Source of the DNA: Sediminibacterium goheungense
GTDB taxonomy: Bacteria; Bacteroidota; Bacteroidia; Chitinophagales; Chitinophagaceae
Reading direction: 5' to 3'
Assembly (NCBI RefSeq): GCF_004361915.1
Contig: NZ_SNWP01000010.1
Location: 1,638,050-1,702,049 of the forward strand
DNA: 64,000 bases
The notes under the pieces were generated by a model, which was not told the DNA's origin, searched no databases, and saw only the letters and a list, made by a program, of their open reading frames with translations. Of this stretch, positions 34,959 through 44,576 are shown one piece after another. The stretch's first letter is position 1, and each line of letters starts with the position of its first letter. The translations under genes were made by a program, and so were the position numbers.

Positions 34959-35942
34959 GTGCGTATGAGTCAGCAAACAGAATATTTATTACGGGTAGAA
35001 GCTGTAAGTAAAACGGAAGCCGGTAACCTGATTGTTCACCCACTAAGCTTTCAGTTACCTTACCAAAAAAAACTGGCAATTGTAGGAGAAACAGGATCGG
35101 GTAAAAGCTCCCTGCTTCGTATGATTGCCGGACATATTGCACCCAATGCAGGAAAAATATTTTTCAAAAACCAGCGGGTGTTAAGTCCGCCGGTAACCTT
35201 GTTACCCGGACATCCGGGCATCGCTTATCTCTCACAGGATTTTGAATTGCGCAATAATTATAAGGTTCATGAACTCTTAAGTTATAAAAACCTGCTGGCT
35301 CCCGAATCAGCCGAACAGTTATACCATGTTTGCAGGGTAGACAACCTGATGAACAGAAAAAATACAGAGCTTTCGGGTGGTGAACGGCAGAGAGTAGCAC
35401 TGGCAAAATTGCTGGTAGGTGTTCCTGAACTTCTATTACTGGATGAACCATTCTCCAATCTCGACCTGCCACAGAAAAAAAATATCAGTGCTGTTATTCA
35501 TGCCATTAGTGAACAGTTGAAGATTACCTGTATTATGGTATCACATGATCCATTGGATACATTAAGCTGGGCCGATGAAATCATGGTGTTTAAAAATGGT
35601 CAGCTCATACAATATGATGTTCCCAAAAACATCTATCAGCATCCTGCCAATGAATATGTCGCCGGGTTATTTGGTCCTTACAGTGTATTAAGCGGTCTCT
35701 ATCATCCATTCAAAACCAAATGGGGTCTTCGCGATACACGCTCTCTTTTATTCATCAGACCTGAACAGCTACAACTCACCGATTCACATGAAAATGCAAT
35801 AGACTGTGTAGTTACACAAGTACTTTATTGTGGTGCTTACTTTTTGGTAACAGTAAGTAATGGTGAACAATCGATGATTGTGCAGACAGATAAAGCAGGT
35901 TACCAGAAAGGTGATCTGGTATGGGTTACTATAAAAAGCTAA
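34959..35942 (+). CDS. Orphan ABC transporter ATP-binding protein
   Basis: A 327-residue cytoplasmic ATPase. Walker A is GETGSGKSS, the Q-loop LSQDFEL, the signature LSGGERQRVALAK, Walker B LLLLDEPFSNLD, and the H-loop MVSHDPLDTL. The C-terminal 90 residues (PYSVLSGLY, LFIRPEQLQL, LVWVTIKS) resemble the TOBE-type regulatory extension of ferric, polyamine or sugar importers (PotA/MalK-like). No permease or binding protein is adjacent, so the substrate is open. Either GTG 34959 or ATG 34965 could be the start. Confidence 0.85.
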   Translation: MRMSQQTEYLLRVEAVSKTEAGNLIVHPLSFQLPYQKKLAIVGETGSGKSSLLRMIAGHIAPNAGKIFFKNQRVLSPPVTLLPGHPGIAYLSQDFELRNNYKVHELLSYKNLLAPESAEQLYHVCRVDNLMNRKNTELSGGERQRVALAKLLVGVPELLLLDEPFSNLDLPQKKNISAVIHAISEQLKITCIMVSHDPLDTLSWADEIMVFKNGQLIQYDVPKNIYQHPANEYVAGLFGPYSVLSGLYHPFKTKWGLRDTRSLLFIRPEQLQLTDSHENAIDCVVTQVLYCGAYFLVTVSNGEQSMIVQTDKAGYQKGDLVWVTIKS

Positions 35943-35945
35943 CCG

Positions 35946-36047
35946 ACCCTCCCTTTATTCCCTTCTCCCTGCGAAAAAAACTATACAAATCAGACATCCC
36001 GTTTTGCAAAACGGATTCTTGCAGGGAGAAGGGAATAAAGGGAGGGT
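35946..36047. repeat. Perfect 27-bp inverted repeat, bidirectional terminator candidate
   Basis: Arms 35946-35972 and 36021-36047 are exact reverse complements, built from CCCTCCC/TTCCC words. The loop contains a 16-bp perfect palindrome (CCGTTTTGCAAAACGG, 35999-36014). It lies between two convergent genes, four bases after the ABC gene stop. Confidence 0.8.
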
Positions 36048-36062
36048 GAGGATCAAGTTGTT

Positions 36063-37142
36063 TTAAAATACTGCCGCTGCTTTTAGTTTACCCCATAACT
36101 CATTATCAAAACTCGATAAAGCCAGCTGTGTTTGTCCGGCAGATTCTCCCAGTCTTATGATTACAAGTCCTTGTGAAGGCACTACATATATTTTCTGATC
36201 ATCCTTACCCAAAGCAGCATAGGCATCGGCAGGAGCATTGGGAAAGAGATGAGTTGAAAACACAAACTGCAAGGTGGGCAACATATACGAACCCTTACCA
36301 TTGAGCCAGGTTAGATAACCATAAGATGGATTAAGGCTTTGCGAGCTGTTGGTCTGCGCCTTGAAATAATTGGTATCAGCAAGTATGGTTGTCTGATCCC
36401 ATTTGCCTTTGGCCAGCAAAAGCAATCCAAACCTCGCCATACTTCTTGCTGTACTGATATATACATTGTTATAACCGAGTTTTACCCATAAGCCATTCAT
36501 ACCAATACGATCACGTATTTTTTGCTGGAAGTATTGGTTGTACGTTAATCCACTGGCGCTTTCAATTACTTTATCAAGCAAGGTATAGGGGGCATTATGA
36601 TAGGCCCATCTGGTTCCAGCATCTGCTTTGTACTGCAGGCAGGCGGGTGTGGTACAATCTGAATCGGCAACACCATCATCCAAACCAGTTGTCATAGTGA
36701 GCTGATGTTTTACCGTAATCAGGTTTTCTTTGGCGAGGGGTAAGGAGGTCCAGCCTGTACCGATATACTGAGATGTTCTGTAATTGATATTGATGATTCC
36801 CTGCTCCTGTGCAATACCCGTTAAAAAAGCCGTCATGGTTTTGCCTGCCGATGCCCAGTACCAGTTACTGTCTGCCGTGAAGGTTCCGAAATATTTCTCA
36901 GCAGCTATTTTACCATTTTTTAGAATGATAAACGCCTTTGTATTTTTTTGCTGGAGATACGTGTAAACATCATTCAGGCCCGTTTCATTCCAACCAAGGC
37001 TGGCAGGGGTTGCGGTTTCCCAGGTAGAAGATGGAAAATAAAGCGTCCCAGTATTGGTTACCGGTGCTGGAGCCGTTGTGGTATTCTTCTTGCAGGAAGA
37101 AATACAAATCATGATTAGTACAACGAAAAAAATATTTCTCAT
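36063..37142 (-). CDS. Serine hydrolase of the beta-lactamase/esterase class C family, lipoprotein
   Basis: A protein of about 359 residues. A lipobox follows a short signal (LIMICISSCKK), so it is anchored in the envelope. The catalytic SxxK motif is SAGK in WYWASAGKTMTAFL, the YxN motif is YHN in RWAYHNAPYTLLDK, and a late motif region lies near KGSYMLPTL. It matches the beta-lactamase-related serine hydrolase family (class C penicillin-binding-like esterases and peptidases) rather than a proven beta-lactamase. The start at ATG 37142 gives the lipoprotein signal; the frame continues upstream to 37280 without a good signal. It stands alone. Confidence 0.85.
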   Translation of the reverse strand: MRNIFFVVLIMICISSCKKNTTTAPAPVTNTGTLYFPSSTWETATPASLGWNETGLNDVYTYLQQKNTKAFIILKNGKIAAEKYFGTFTADSNWYWASAGKTMTAFLTGIAQEQGIININYRTSQYIGTGWTSLPLAKENLITVKHQLTMTTGLDDGVADSDCTTPACLQYKADAGTRWAYHNAPYTLLDKVIESASGLTYNQYFQQKIRDRIGMNGLWVKLGYNNVYISTARSMARFGLLLLAKGKWDQTTILADTNYFKAQTNSSQSLNPSYGYLTWLNGKGSYMLPTLQFVFSTHLFPNAPADAYAALGKDDQKIYVVPSQGLVIIRLGESAGQTQLALSSFDNELWGKLKAAAVF

Positions 37143-37351
37143 AGGATATATAAAACCGTTTGACCTGATTTTTCTTTTTCGGTTTAATGGGGTCTGATGG
37201 TTCGTGAATCCCCTTCTACTCGAATCTACGCGATTATTCAGCGCATATGAGCAGAGGTATGCAGTTTTCGGAGAGAACACCTGAATGTCTACAATTACCC
37301 TGCTCCGGATTGAAGTCCCTCGGAAAATAAAAGCGATTCTGATATATCAGA

Positions 37352-39793
37352 CTAAAATTCAACTATCAATCCAAATGTTGGTGTTACCTGTACTTCTGCA
37401 TTGGATAATATCAAAGGAATGGCATTACTTCCATTGGCAGCAATGGGTTGTCCGTTAGTAGTAAGGAATGATTTGTTATCTGGTGTACGCTGAAATGTAT
37501 ATTGTGGCATACCGCTTACGGTAGCACCATACCAGTTGGTAATATCAATAAACAGGTTGAGTGTTGTTTTTTTATAGTTCCATTTTTTATCGATGCGGAT
37601 ATCGCTGGCATGGAATGCCGGTAATCGGTTCGCGTTGAACCTTGTGTAATCCAATACACCTGTGCCCAGACTAAGGTAATTGAGTCTCGATGCATTCAAA
37701 TCAAAAGGTGTTAATGGTGCTGCGCCCTGGTAACGGAACTTCAAACCCAGTTCCCAGTTGCGTGGTAATTTATAACCCATGGTAATACTGAGTAGCTGAC
37801 CATTGTCCCAACCCGCCGGTAAATAATTACCGCTGCTCCCGGTAAATTCAGATTTATACAAAGTATAGCTGAGTATACCAAAGAAGCGTTTGGTAAGTTT
37901 TTTCTGCATAAACAATTCCATACCATAGGCTCTTCCTTTTCCGTTTTGTACAATGGCCTCATTACCAATACTGCCAAACTCCGTTCCCTTATTGGCAAGG
38001 CTTATGCCTTCGGTTATGCTTACGGGATACTGTCCATAATTTTTATAAAATCCTTCCACTGTTAAGCGAAAGCTGCCAGAGGGTATGTATTCCACACCAG
38101 CAGTATAGTGTGTGCTCTGAATATAGTTGCCCGGATTTTTACCCAACGTTCCCATAAATGCCAGCTGTGTGTAAGAAGGCAATTTGTAATAGCTGCCCAC
38201 ACTTGCGTTGAGGTTCCATTTGGGAGCCATTGCATAGCTTACTGAAATACGTGGTGATAACTGTTGCAATGGATTGGATTCGCTGTTCGATAAACTATTG
38301 GCATCCAACCGCACACCTGCACTGAGCGCAACCCTTTCATTCCATATTTTTTTGCCCGCCTGTAAAAAAGCACCATAGCGTAAAAAGTCTACATTGCTGT
38401 TCGCTTTGATCCTTACTTCTGGCTGAATGATATTTCCATTCTGATCACGCAGTTCTTTACGGTACAGGTTTTCAAATCGGTTTACAAAATCAACATACTG
38501 TAATACAGCACCATAACTTATTTTCCATCCGGCCGTATTACTGGTAACATCAAAGCGCAGTTTGTTTTCTGTTTCGCGGCTGTCGGTGTATAATGTTTGC
38601 GTGGCAGGTGTAGGGTTTTCGTTGTCTTCGTATTTTTCTACTGTGTTATTCAAAGTGTTTCTACTGATAGCCAGGTTCCAGAATCCTTTGGCAGTAAGTT
38701 TTTTCAGACTGGCACCAACCGTATAATTCCACTGGTTGATACTGGGATTACTATTGATTACATACAATTTCTCCGGCGTTGCTTTTTTTGGTGCCGCAAA
38801 TCTGAACTCATCAATAGCACCCAAACCCAAAAAGCTCAGAGTGGTAGTTGGGTTGATTTTGGTCGTAGTTTTCAGTTGAAAGTCCCAGTAATTAGGCCTG
38901 ATCGGCAGGTCAATGGCCTGAAACAATAATTGCAGGTAACTTCTTCTTACCGATGCCAGATAAGTGGTTTTATTACTGAGCGGACCATCTGCAGTTAATG
39001 CCAGTTCAGTGGCACTGAGTATTACGTTACCCTGTGTTCTTTTGTCATTGCCTGTTTTTTGTTTGAATTGCAATACGCTGCTTAAGGCATTATCATAACG
39101 GGCATCAAAAGCACTGGAGCTGAGTTTTACTTCTTCAATAAAATTCGCATTGAGAATACCCTGCGGACCACCGCCACTACCCTGCGTACCAAAGTGGTTG
39201 ATCACCGGAATTTCTATACCATCGAGGTAATACACATTTTCATTGGGTGCACCACCACGTATAATGATATCGTTTCTGAATCCACCGCCACCAACACCAC
39301 CACCTACGCCGGGGAGTGATTGAATCACTTTACTCACATCAAAATTACCCCCCGGGTTTCTTTTGATCTCTTCAATGGTCATGCGCTGCACACTCAGCGG
39401 CGTTTCTATACTGGCAGCACGTGCCGTGTTTCTTCTGCCCGTTACTGTTACATCAGACAATACAGTACCCATTGACTCCATTTCAACAGACACTACATTG
39501 ATATTACCATTGGTAACGAGCAGGTTGTTTAGTAAAACGGTTTTGAAGCCAAGACTATTGATGGTTATATTATAAGTACCAGGTAATAACTGTGTAAAGC
39601 GGAATGCACCCGTCGTATCAGACAGGGTAGTAAGGCCAGCAGGACTTAATGAGATCGTTGCACCACTAATTGGTCTTTGTGAGTTTTTATCGATCAGGGT
39701 ACCGGTGAGGTTTCCTTCTTTTATGGTTTGCGCATTTCCTGTAGACCATAAAGCGAACACTAAAAAAATCGTCTGCATCCATCTGTTCAACAT
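37352..39793 (-). CDS. TonB-dependent receptor
   Basis: An outer-membrane receptor of about 813 residues. It has a signal peptide (FALWSTGNAQ) and a carboxypeptidase-regulatory-like domain at about 25-110 (GTLIDKNSQRPISGATISL). The plug domain follows (VIQSLPGVGGGVGGGGFRND, IIIRGGAPNENVYYLDGIEI), then a barrel ending FGLIVEF. ATG 39793 is chosen because it gives the signal peptide; the frame opens further to 39853. No SusD-like gene follows, so this is not a classic glycan locus. The nearest neighbours are a serine hydrolase and a sugar porter, and the ligand is unknown. Confidence 0.88.
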   Translation of the reverse strand: MLNRWMQTIFLVFALWSTGNAQTIKEGNLTGTLIDKNSQRPISGATISLSPAGLTTLSDTTGAFRFTQLLPGTYNITINSLGFKTVLLNNLLVTNGNINVVSVEMESMGTVLSDVTVTGRRNTARAASIETPLSVQRMTIEEIKRNPGGNFDVSKVIQSLPGVGGGVGGGGFRNDIIIRGGAPNENVYYLDGIEIPVINHFGTQGSGGGPQGILNANFIEEVKLSSSAFDARYDNALSSVLQFKQKTGNDKRTQGNVILSATELALTADGPLSNKTTYLASVRRSYLQLLFQAIDLPIRPNYWDFQLKTTTKINPTTTLSFLGLGAIDEFRFAAPKKATPEKLYVINSNPSINQWNYTVGASLKKLTAKGFWNLAISRNTLNNTVEKYEDNENPTPATQTLYTDSRETENKLRFDVTSNTAGWKISYGAVLQYVDFVNRFENLYRKELRDQNGNIIQPEVRIKANSNVDFLRYGAFLQAGKKIWNERVALSAGVRLDANSLSNSESNPLQQLSPRISVSYAMAPKWNLNASVGSYYKLPSYTQLAFMGTLGKNPGNYIQSTHYTAGVEYIPSGSFRLTVEGFYKNYGQYPVSITEGISLANKGTEFGSIGNEAIVQNGKGRAYGMELFMQKKLTKRFFGILSYTLYKSEFTGSSGNYLPAGWDNGQLLSITMGYKLPRNWELGLKFRYQGAAPLTPFDLNASRLNYLSLGTGVLDYTRFNANRLPAFHASDIRIDKKWNYKKTTLNLFIDITNWYGATVSGMPQYTFQRTPDNKSFLTTNGQPIAANGSNAIPLILSNAEVQVTPTFGLIVEF

Positions 39794-39918
39794 ATCTCCT
39801 GTTTTTCTGCTGTAATAAACAACAAAACAGGCTTTTTGTTTATATAATGCCACCCTTTCTTCTTTCCCTCTGCAAAAAAGGTTCGGTAATTAGTACTTCA
39901 CGAAAAAACAGGGCGGTT

Positions 39919-41226
39919 TTAGTGTAGTACGATACTTTTCTCCATGTCTTCCAGCGCCACGCCTTTTGTTTCGGGCATCATTTTCCAGACATAGAGCAAT
40001 TGCAATACCATCATTATAGCAAAGAAGCCGAAAATATAAGTACCAGGTACATTGGCCGCAAAGAAAGGAAATACCTGTGCCACCAGTGCCGCAAATACCC
40101 AATGTGTTAAACAGCCAAATGAAGTACCACTTGCCCGAACCGAATTGGGAAACAGTTCTGAAAGAAATACCCAGATTACCGCACCCTGCCCCACAGCATG
40201 CGCCGCTATGAATAAAAACACATAGTATACAATCATGCTTTTATCGGCACTGTTAAATGAAAAAGCAATCAGTGAGAGCGAAACAATATAACCGATGGAG
40301 CCAAGGTACATTAAAGCCTTTCTTCCAAAACGGTCTATCAGGTACCAACCTGTAATGGTAAACAAAAGATTTACCGCACCAATGCCGACCGTTGATAACA
40401 AGGCCCCGCTTCTTTCAATACCGGCCATTTCAAAAACCTTGGGTGCGAAATAGATGATGGCATTGATGCCCGACATCTGGTTGAAAAAAGCAATGAGAAA
40501 TGCCAGTAATAAGGGCCAATAGAATTTTTTTGAAAATAGTTTTTCTTTTGTTGCTGAAACAGATTGCTGAATGGCGCTGATCATTTCGTCAGTAGCATCA
40601 CCCGTCAATGCCAGTACTTTTTTGGCGGCTGCTGTATCTTTTTTATACAATACCAGCCACCGTGGTGTTTCGGGTGTAAATAACATGAGTACAGAAAACA
40701 ATAAAGAAGGAACGGCCACCACGCCCAGCATCCAGCGCCAGTCCTGCTCTCCGCCCAAACCCTGTAACAGATAATTGGAAAAATAGGCCAGCATGATGCC
40801 TGCTACCACGTTGAGTTGAAAAGAGATCACCATACGGCCCCTGTATTTGGGTGGTGCTATTTCAGAAATATATACGGGTGCCACTACAGAAGAGGCACCG
40901 ATACTCAATCCGCTCAAAAAGCGAAAAGCCATAAAGCTGTAAACATCCTGCGCCAGTGCTGCGCCGATAGAAGTAATGAGAAAAACTATACCTATCCAGA
41001 ATAAGGTTTTCTTTCTGCCGATACGGTTGGCGGGAATATTGCCCAGTGCGGCACCAAAAACAGTCCCGTACAATGCCATGGCGATGGCCGTACCATGCAT
41101 CCAGTCGCTGAGGTTCCATAAAGTCTGGATGGCCTGTTCAGCACCTGAGATAACAGCAACATCCAATCCAAATAAAAGTCCGCCCAAACCAACGGTTATG
41201 GACCATAAGGCTAGTTTCTTATTCAT
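39919..41226 (-). CDS. MFS sugar porter (sugar:H+ symporter family)
   Basis: A 435-residue inner-membrane transporter with twelve helices. Sugar-porter marks are GLLFGLDVAVISGAE in helix 1, NRIGRKKTLF after helix 2, SGLSIGASSVVAPVYISEIA, the PETPRWL motif before the central loop, NQMSGINAIIYFAPKVF, and a C-terminal PETKG motif. The family moves xylose, galactose, glucose or inositol. The strong match gives high family confidence, but the sugar cannot be named. The start is ATG 41226. Confidence 0.92.
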   Translation of the reverse strand: MNKKLALWSITVGLGGLLFGLDVAVISGAEQAIQTLWNLSDWMHGTAIAMALYGTVFGAALGNIPANRIGRKKTLFWIGIVFLITSIGAALAQDVYSFMAFRFLSGLSIGASSVVAPVYISEIAPPKYRGRMVISFQLNVVAGIMLAYFSNYLLQGLGGEQDWRWMLGVVAVPSLLFSVLMLFTPETPRWLVLYKKDTAAAKKVLALTGDATDEMISAIQQSVSATKEKLFSKKFYWPLLLAFLIAFFNQMSGINAIIYFAPKVFEMAGIERSGALLSTVGIGAVNLLFTITGWYLIDRFGRKALMYLGSIGYIVSLSLIAFSFNSADKSMIVYYVFLFIAAHAVGQGAVIWVFLSELFPNSVRASGTSFGCLTHWVFAALVAQVFPFFAANVPGTYIFGFFAIMMVLQLLYVWKMMPETKGVALEDMEKSIVLH

Positions 41227-41373
41227 GGCAGCAAGCTTGTAGTTAAATATAAGACGGAAAGTCCGTCAGTCCGAAAGTCCGGAGATAATTTCTGTGTTTC
41301 TCTATGCTTTCAGAGGTATCTATAGTTGCCGCTGATAGCACAGAGCATTCAGCATACAAGAGTATTATAGAAA

Positions 41374-41402
41374 CAAAAAGGAGCCACTTTGCAGTGGCTC
41401 CC
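41374..41402 (-). terminator. Terminator of the ECF/DUF4097 operon
   Basis: On the minus strand a 9-bp stem (GGAGCCACT/AGTGGCTCC) is followed by TTTTTGTTTC. It lies 50 bases after the last gene of the operon that starts near 44413. Confidence 0.85.
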
Positions 41403-41453
41403 GGATACACATGAGAACGGTACTGTCTGTAGAAACAGCCTGTAACGATGATG

Positions 41454-42182
41454 CTATAACGATTTTCTTAGGTAAAGGTTACCATAAGTCGATTTCAATG
41501 AATAGGCCGGACCCTTACCCAATGCTGTTGTAATAGAGGTATAGAAATCTTTCTCTACTTTATCAGTAATATTGAGTGTTAGGTTTGAGTATATCTGACC
41601 ATAATGTGTAGTGGCAGATAATTTACCAGTCGTGTTTTCATTCACTGCTACATCAATACCACCATAGGTAGCGTCTACTTTAATGGGGGCATTGTAATTC
41701 ACCATTTCAACGATCCCGTATTTTGCTTTGAGAAAAGTAGAGAGCTGGCTCTGCGGAACTTTTACCTCAATGGTAATTTCCATATCTACCCCTTCAGAAT
41801 AATAACGCGCTCCTCTATTATCGGCTGAGAAAGTTTTGAAATCTTCCTTAGAAGTAAAGACTGTTTTTTTGCCATCCTGTACAATCGTATATCTCTTCGG
41901 AAGTTTATCCAGATCCTTGATAATGTTCTTAATACTAAGTGTATTACCGCTGGTATTTTCAATCAGCTGAAAAGCATCGTTGTTTTCACCATTGTTGATA
42001 CTTACGCTTGCAGTAATGGATACTTCAGGTTTATCCCAGGTACTTACTTTAATGACTTTGGGATAGTCGAAAGAAAGTTCCAGTTCCTGACCAGCTTTCA
42101 GCGGGTAAGTTTTGGTAATAGTTTGCTGTGCCTGCAATGCGTACAATGAAATACTGCATAACAGGGTCAATAATATTCGCAT
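41454..42182 (-). CDS. Secreted DUF4097-like protein, second of a pair
   Basis: A 242-residue envelope protein. A signal peptide (SISLYALQAQQ) is followed by repeated short strands with the patterns VKVPQSQLSTFLKAKYGIV, VDATYGGIDVAV and LKSTYGNLYLRKSL. This suits a right-handed beta-helix of the DUF4097 / putative adhesin type. It is a paralogue of the gene upstream at 42204: both end in (Y)G(N/K)(L/V)YLRKS. Placement in an operon headed by an ECF sigma factor and an anti-sigma-like protein suggests a role in envelope stress or sensing. No enzyme motif is visible. Confidence 0.75.
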   Translation of the reverse strand: MRILLTLLCSISLYALQAQQTITKTYPLKAGQELELSFDYPKVIKVSTWDKPEVSITASVSINNGENNDAFQLIENTSGNTLSIKNIIKDLDKLPKRYTIVQDGKKTVFTSKEDFKTFSADNRGARYYSEGVDMEITIEVKVPQSQLSTFLKAKYGIVEMVNYNAPIKVDATYGGIDVAVNENTTGKLSATTHYGQIYSNLTLNITDKVEKDFYTSITTALGKGPAYSLKSTYGNLYLRKSL

Positions 42183-42203
42183 GACCGTTGTTTTAGGAGT
42201 TGA

Positions 42204-42971
42204 TTAGTTGGATTTACGCAGGTATACTTTTCCGTAGTTGGAAGTAAGTGTCATATCTACGCCGCCGCCATTCAGTTTACCTTTGATATGGTTATCGCTG
42301 TAGCTTACCATATCGCCCGACTTTTCAATATCGATTTTAAAATCAGAAGAAGCCAGTATTTCACCCCATGATGTATTCAGTTTCAGGTTGGCTTTGGCTG
42401 CTGGCGACATAGATACATCTACGTGTCCGTAAACAGATACCAGTGAAATAGGTCCTTTGATATTTTGTCCGAATTTCACGTCTACGCCGCCGTATACAGC
42501 TTTTACAGTGAGCGGACCGGTTACATTTTCAAGATCAACTTTATTGTACTGAACAGACACTTCAATTTCGCCTTCGAGGTTTTTAAAGGATGCCGTACTG
42601 TTCTCCATTACTTTGGAAAAGCTGTAAGAAATAGCCATTCCTTTCGGTACTTTAATTTTCAGTTTATTACTGCTTTTGCCAACAGGGGTTACTTCTACCG
42701 TTGTACCCTTATCACTTACGTTTACACCAAGGCCGGTATTATCCTGTAAGCCTGATGCGTTAATGGGTCGCAGGCCCTTGGCTCTTTCATCTTCTTCGCC
42801 TGATTTTTCACGTCCGGTGAAAACAATTTCATTGCCATCATACCCTTCTACTGTTACGCCAGGGGTGGTGATGATTAATTTTCCGGTTGATTTTGCCAGT
42901 TTAAATTCCTGTGCAAAAGAAGCTGCTGTTACCAGTAATGCTGCGATGGTGCTGAATATGATCTTTTTCAT
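42204..42971 (-). CDS. Secreted DUF4097-like protein, first of a pair
   Basis: A 255-residue envelope protein with signal peptide (LLVTAASFAQ). Beta-helix-like repeats include KLIITTPGVTVEGYDGNEIV, TVKAVYGGVDVKFGQ, SLVSVYGHVDVSM and a terminal NYGKVYLRKSN. It is paralogous to 41454, with a gap of 21 bases. The family is described only as DUF4097; members occur near sigma factors and membrane regulators. Function is unknown. Confidence 0.75.
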   Translation of the reverse strand: MKKIIFSTIAALLVTAASFAQEFKLAKSTGKLIITTPGVTVEGYDGNEIVFTGREKSGEEDERAKGLRPINASGLQDNTGLGVNVSDKGTTVEVTPVGKSSNKLKIKVPKGMAISYSFSKVMENSTASFKNLEGEIEVSVQYNKVDLENVTGPLTVKAVYGGVDVKFGQNIKGPISLVSVYGHVDVSMSPAAKANLKLNTSWGEILASSDFKIDIEKSGDMVSYSDNHIKGKLNGGGVDMTLTSNYGKVYLRKSN

Positions 42972-43067
42972 TTTTTTCTGTTTTCGTTTTTATATTTAGA
43001 GATGGGGGTCCGGGATTGAATCGTCATGCATGAACCGATGGATCCCGAATTGTGTTTATGTTGTTGT

Positions 43068-43859
43068 TTATGATCCTAAGGTTAATAAACTGGCATAGGC
43101 CCTGTCTTTCACTTCTTTATCTGTATTCACATCTTTCACTAGTTTTTCGAGTTCACCCAGTATACTGGTCTGTTTCATTTTGGTAAGTACCTGAATCAGT
43201 TCTACCTGTACAATGGGGTCTTTTTGTTTTTTAAGTGCTGCCGTGAGTTGTTTTCTTACATATGATTCACGATGAAATTTGGCTATCGCTTCCAATGCAG
43301 CCAGACGCACATTGGTATTGGGATCGTTATTCATAGTGTGAAATAATGCATCTACAATATCCCTGTCTGCATTTTTCATATCATAAGCTTTCATGGCTGC
43401 AGCAATACGTGTACTGGCAGATTCCATATTACCCAGATTGGCAAAGAGCATTTCTTTCCGCTGATCAACCTTCGCTACAAAAGATGCTGTTGGTGCTGTT
43501 ACTATAGCGGCAGGGCTCAGCTCTTCTGTTCCCTGATTACCAATTTCCTTGTTCTCTGTTTCCTGCTCCTTTGTATCCTGTACCTTGCTCTCTTGTTGTT
43601 TTTGTATAACACCCGCCAACACCTGATCCTGTTGGCTATCGAGGTTCATCCACCAGATACCGAGTCCGGCCATTACCACCACACAGGCAGCGGCTACCCA
43701 GCGAATGGTACGGAAAGAAACCACGATGCCTTTTTTGGCTGGCGCTGCTTCCGTATGGCCCATGCGTTGCTGTATACGGGCCAGCACATCTGCTCCCGGC
43801 ATACGGTCATCGAATGCTTCCCTGTTTTCTGCTACAAACTTTTCCAGTTCATTTTTCAT
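43068..43859 (-). CDS. Membrane anti-sigma-like protein with HEAT repeats
   Basis: A 263-residue protein. The N-terminal 45 residues are cytosolic and charged (ENREAFDDRMPGADVLARIQ), then one membrane helix at about 52-70 (WVAAACVVVMAGLGIWWM), then an extracytoplasmic domain. Its C-terminal half carries HEAT-like helical repeats (TNVRLAALEAIAKFHRESYV, KKQKDPIVQVELIQVLTKM). The start ATG overlaps the stop of the sigma gene by four bases (ATGA). This order and topology suit an anti-sigma factor; HEAT repeats outside the membrane could sense a protein partner. The role is inferred. Confidence 0.75.
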   Translation of the reverse strand: MKNELEKFVAENREAFDDRMPGADVLARIQQRMGHTEAAPAKKGIVVSFRTIRWVAAACVVVMAGLGIWWMNLDSQQDQVLAGVIQKQQESKVQDTKEQETENKEIGNQGTEELSPAAIVTAPTASFVAKVDQRKEMLFANLGNMESASTRIAAAMKAYDMKNADRDIVDALFHTMNNDPNTNVRLAALEAIAKFHRESYVRKQLTAALKKQKDPIVQVELIQVLTKMKQTSILGELEKLVKDVNTDKEVKDRAYASLLTLGS

Positions 43860-44413
43860 ACAAAACCTCCTTCACTGATGCTTTTCAAAATTTTTTGTTT
43901 GGACCGGTGGTACTGTATCCGCACATTGTTATAGGATATGCCCAGCATGATCGCTATTTCTTCCTGTGGTATATTTTCAAACAGGTAGAGTTGTACAATG
44001 GTCCGGTAAGTATCCGGCAGTTCTTCAATGGCCCTCTTCACTTCTTCTACTTTAAAACTAAAATGGGCCTCGTCGATACTCTCTTCTTCTGCAAAACCGG
44101 TTTTGGTATCATCCAGCTCTACCATTTTCAGTTTTTTCTGTTTCCTGATCCAGGAAATCGACTGGTTAATGGCTATTCTTTTCACCCAGGCCCTGAAACC
44201 ACCCGTATTTTCAAATTTGTGAATGGCCTGAAAAGCCGACACAAATACTTCCTGCAACAGGTCTTCCGCCTCGCCGGTATGTGGCACCAGACGGAAAATG
44301 GTATTGTACACTTCTTTGGAATATTGATGGTACAACTGGGTGAAAGCAGACGTATCGCCCCTTTTACACCTTTCTACCACTTCATCCTGTGTTATTGTAA
44401 AAACCTGTTCCAA
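43856..44413 (-). CDS. ECF-type RNA polymerase sigma factor
   Basis: A sigma-70 family protein of about 185 residues. Region 2 carries DTSAFTQLYHQYSKEVYNTI and AEDLLQEVFVSAFQAIHKFE with GGFRAWVKRIAINQSISWIR. Region 4 carries ELPDTYRTIVQLYLFENIPQ, EEIAIMLGISYNNVRIQYHR and SKQKIL. The exact start is uncertain: the frame is open to 44545 through repeat sequence, and TTG 44413 is chosen because it lies just before the conserved TQDEVVERCKRGD. It heads the operon sigma / HEAT anti-sigma / two DUF4097 genes. Confidence 0.85.
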   Translation of the reverse strand: MEQVFTITQDEVVERCKRGDTSAFTQLYHQYSKEVYNTIFRLVPHTGEAEDLLQEVFVSAFQAIHKFENTGGFRAWVKRIAINQSISWIRKQKKLKMVELDDTKTGFAEEESIDEAHFSFKVEEVKRAIEELPDTYRTIVQLYLFENIPQEEIAIMLGISYNNVRIQYHRSKQKILKSISEGGFV

Positions 44414-44576
44414 ATCTGTTTGCCTGAGTACTTGTAATGATCTAATCGCAGCATCTTTCTCTATGTTACACAATTTACCCGAAAAAAATTTTGGAACAGA
44501 TGAACTAAGAAAAACAGAAGAACCGAGAAACAGTAGAATATTCAACTTCGAAGTTTCTCTGTTTCTAGCCCCCTGT

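Noticed and set aside
36784..36966. Small plus-strand frame opposite the serine hydrolase
   Set aside because: It is antisense to a well-supported gene with no independent evidence.
37143..37280. Upstream extension of the serine hydrolase
   Set aside because: It would bury the lipoprotein signal inside the chain.
37352..41226. Polysaccharide-utilisation locus
   Set aside because: A TonB receptor and a sugar porter are present but there is no SusD-like protein or glycoside hydrolase.
44414..44545. Upstream extension of the ECF sigma factor
   Set aside because: The added residues are encoded by repeat words and do not resemble sigma region 2.
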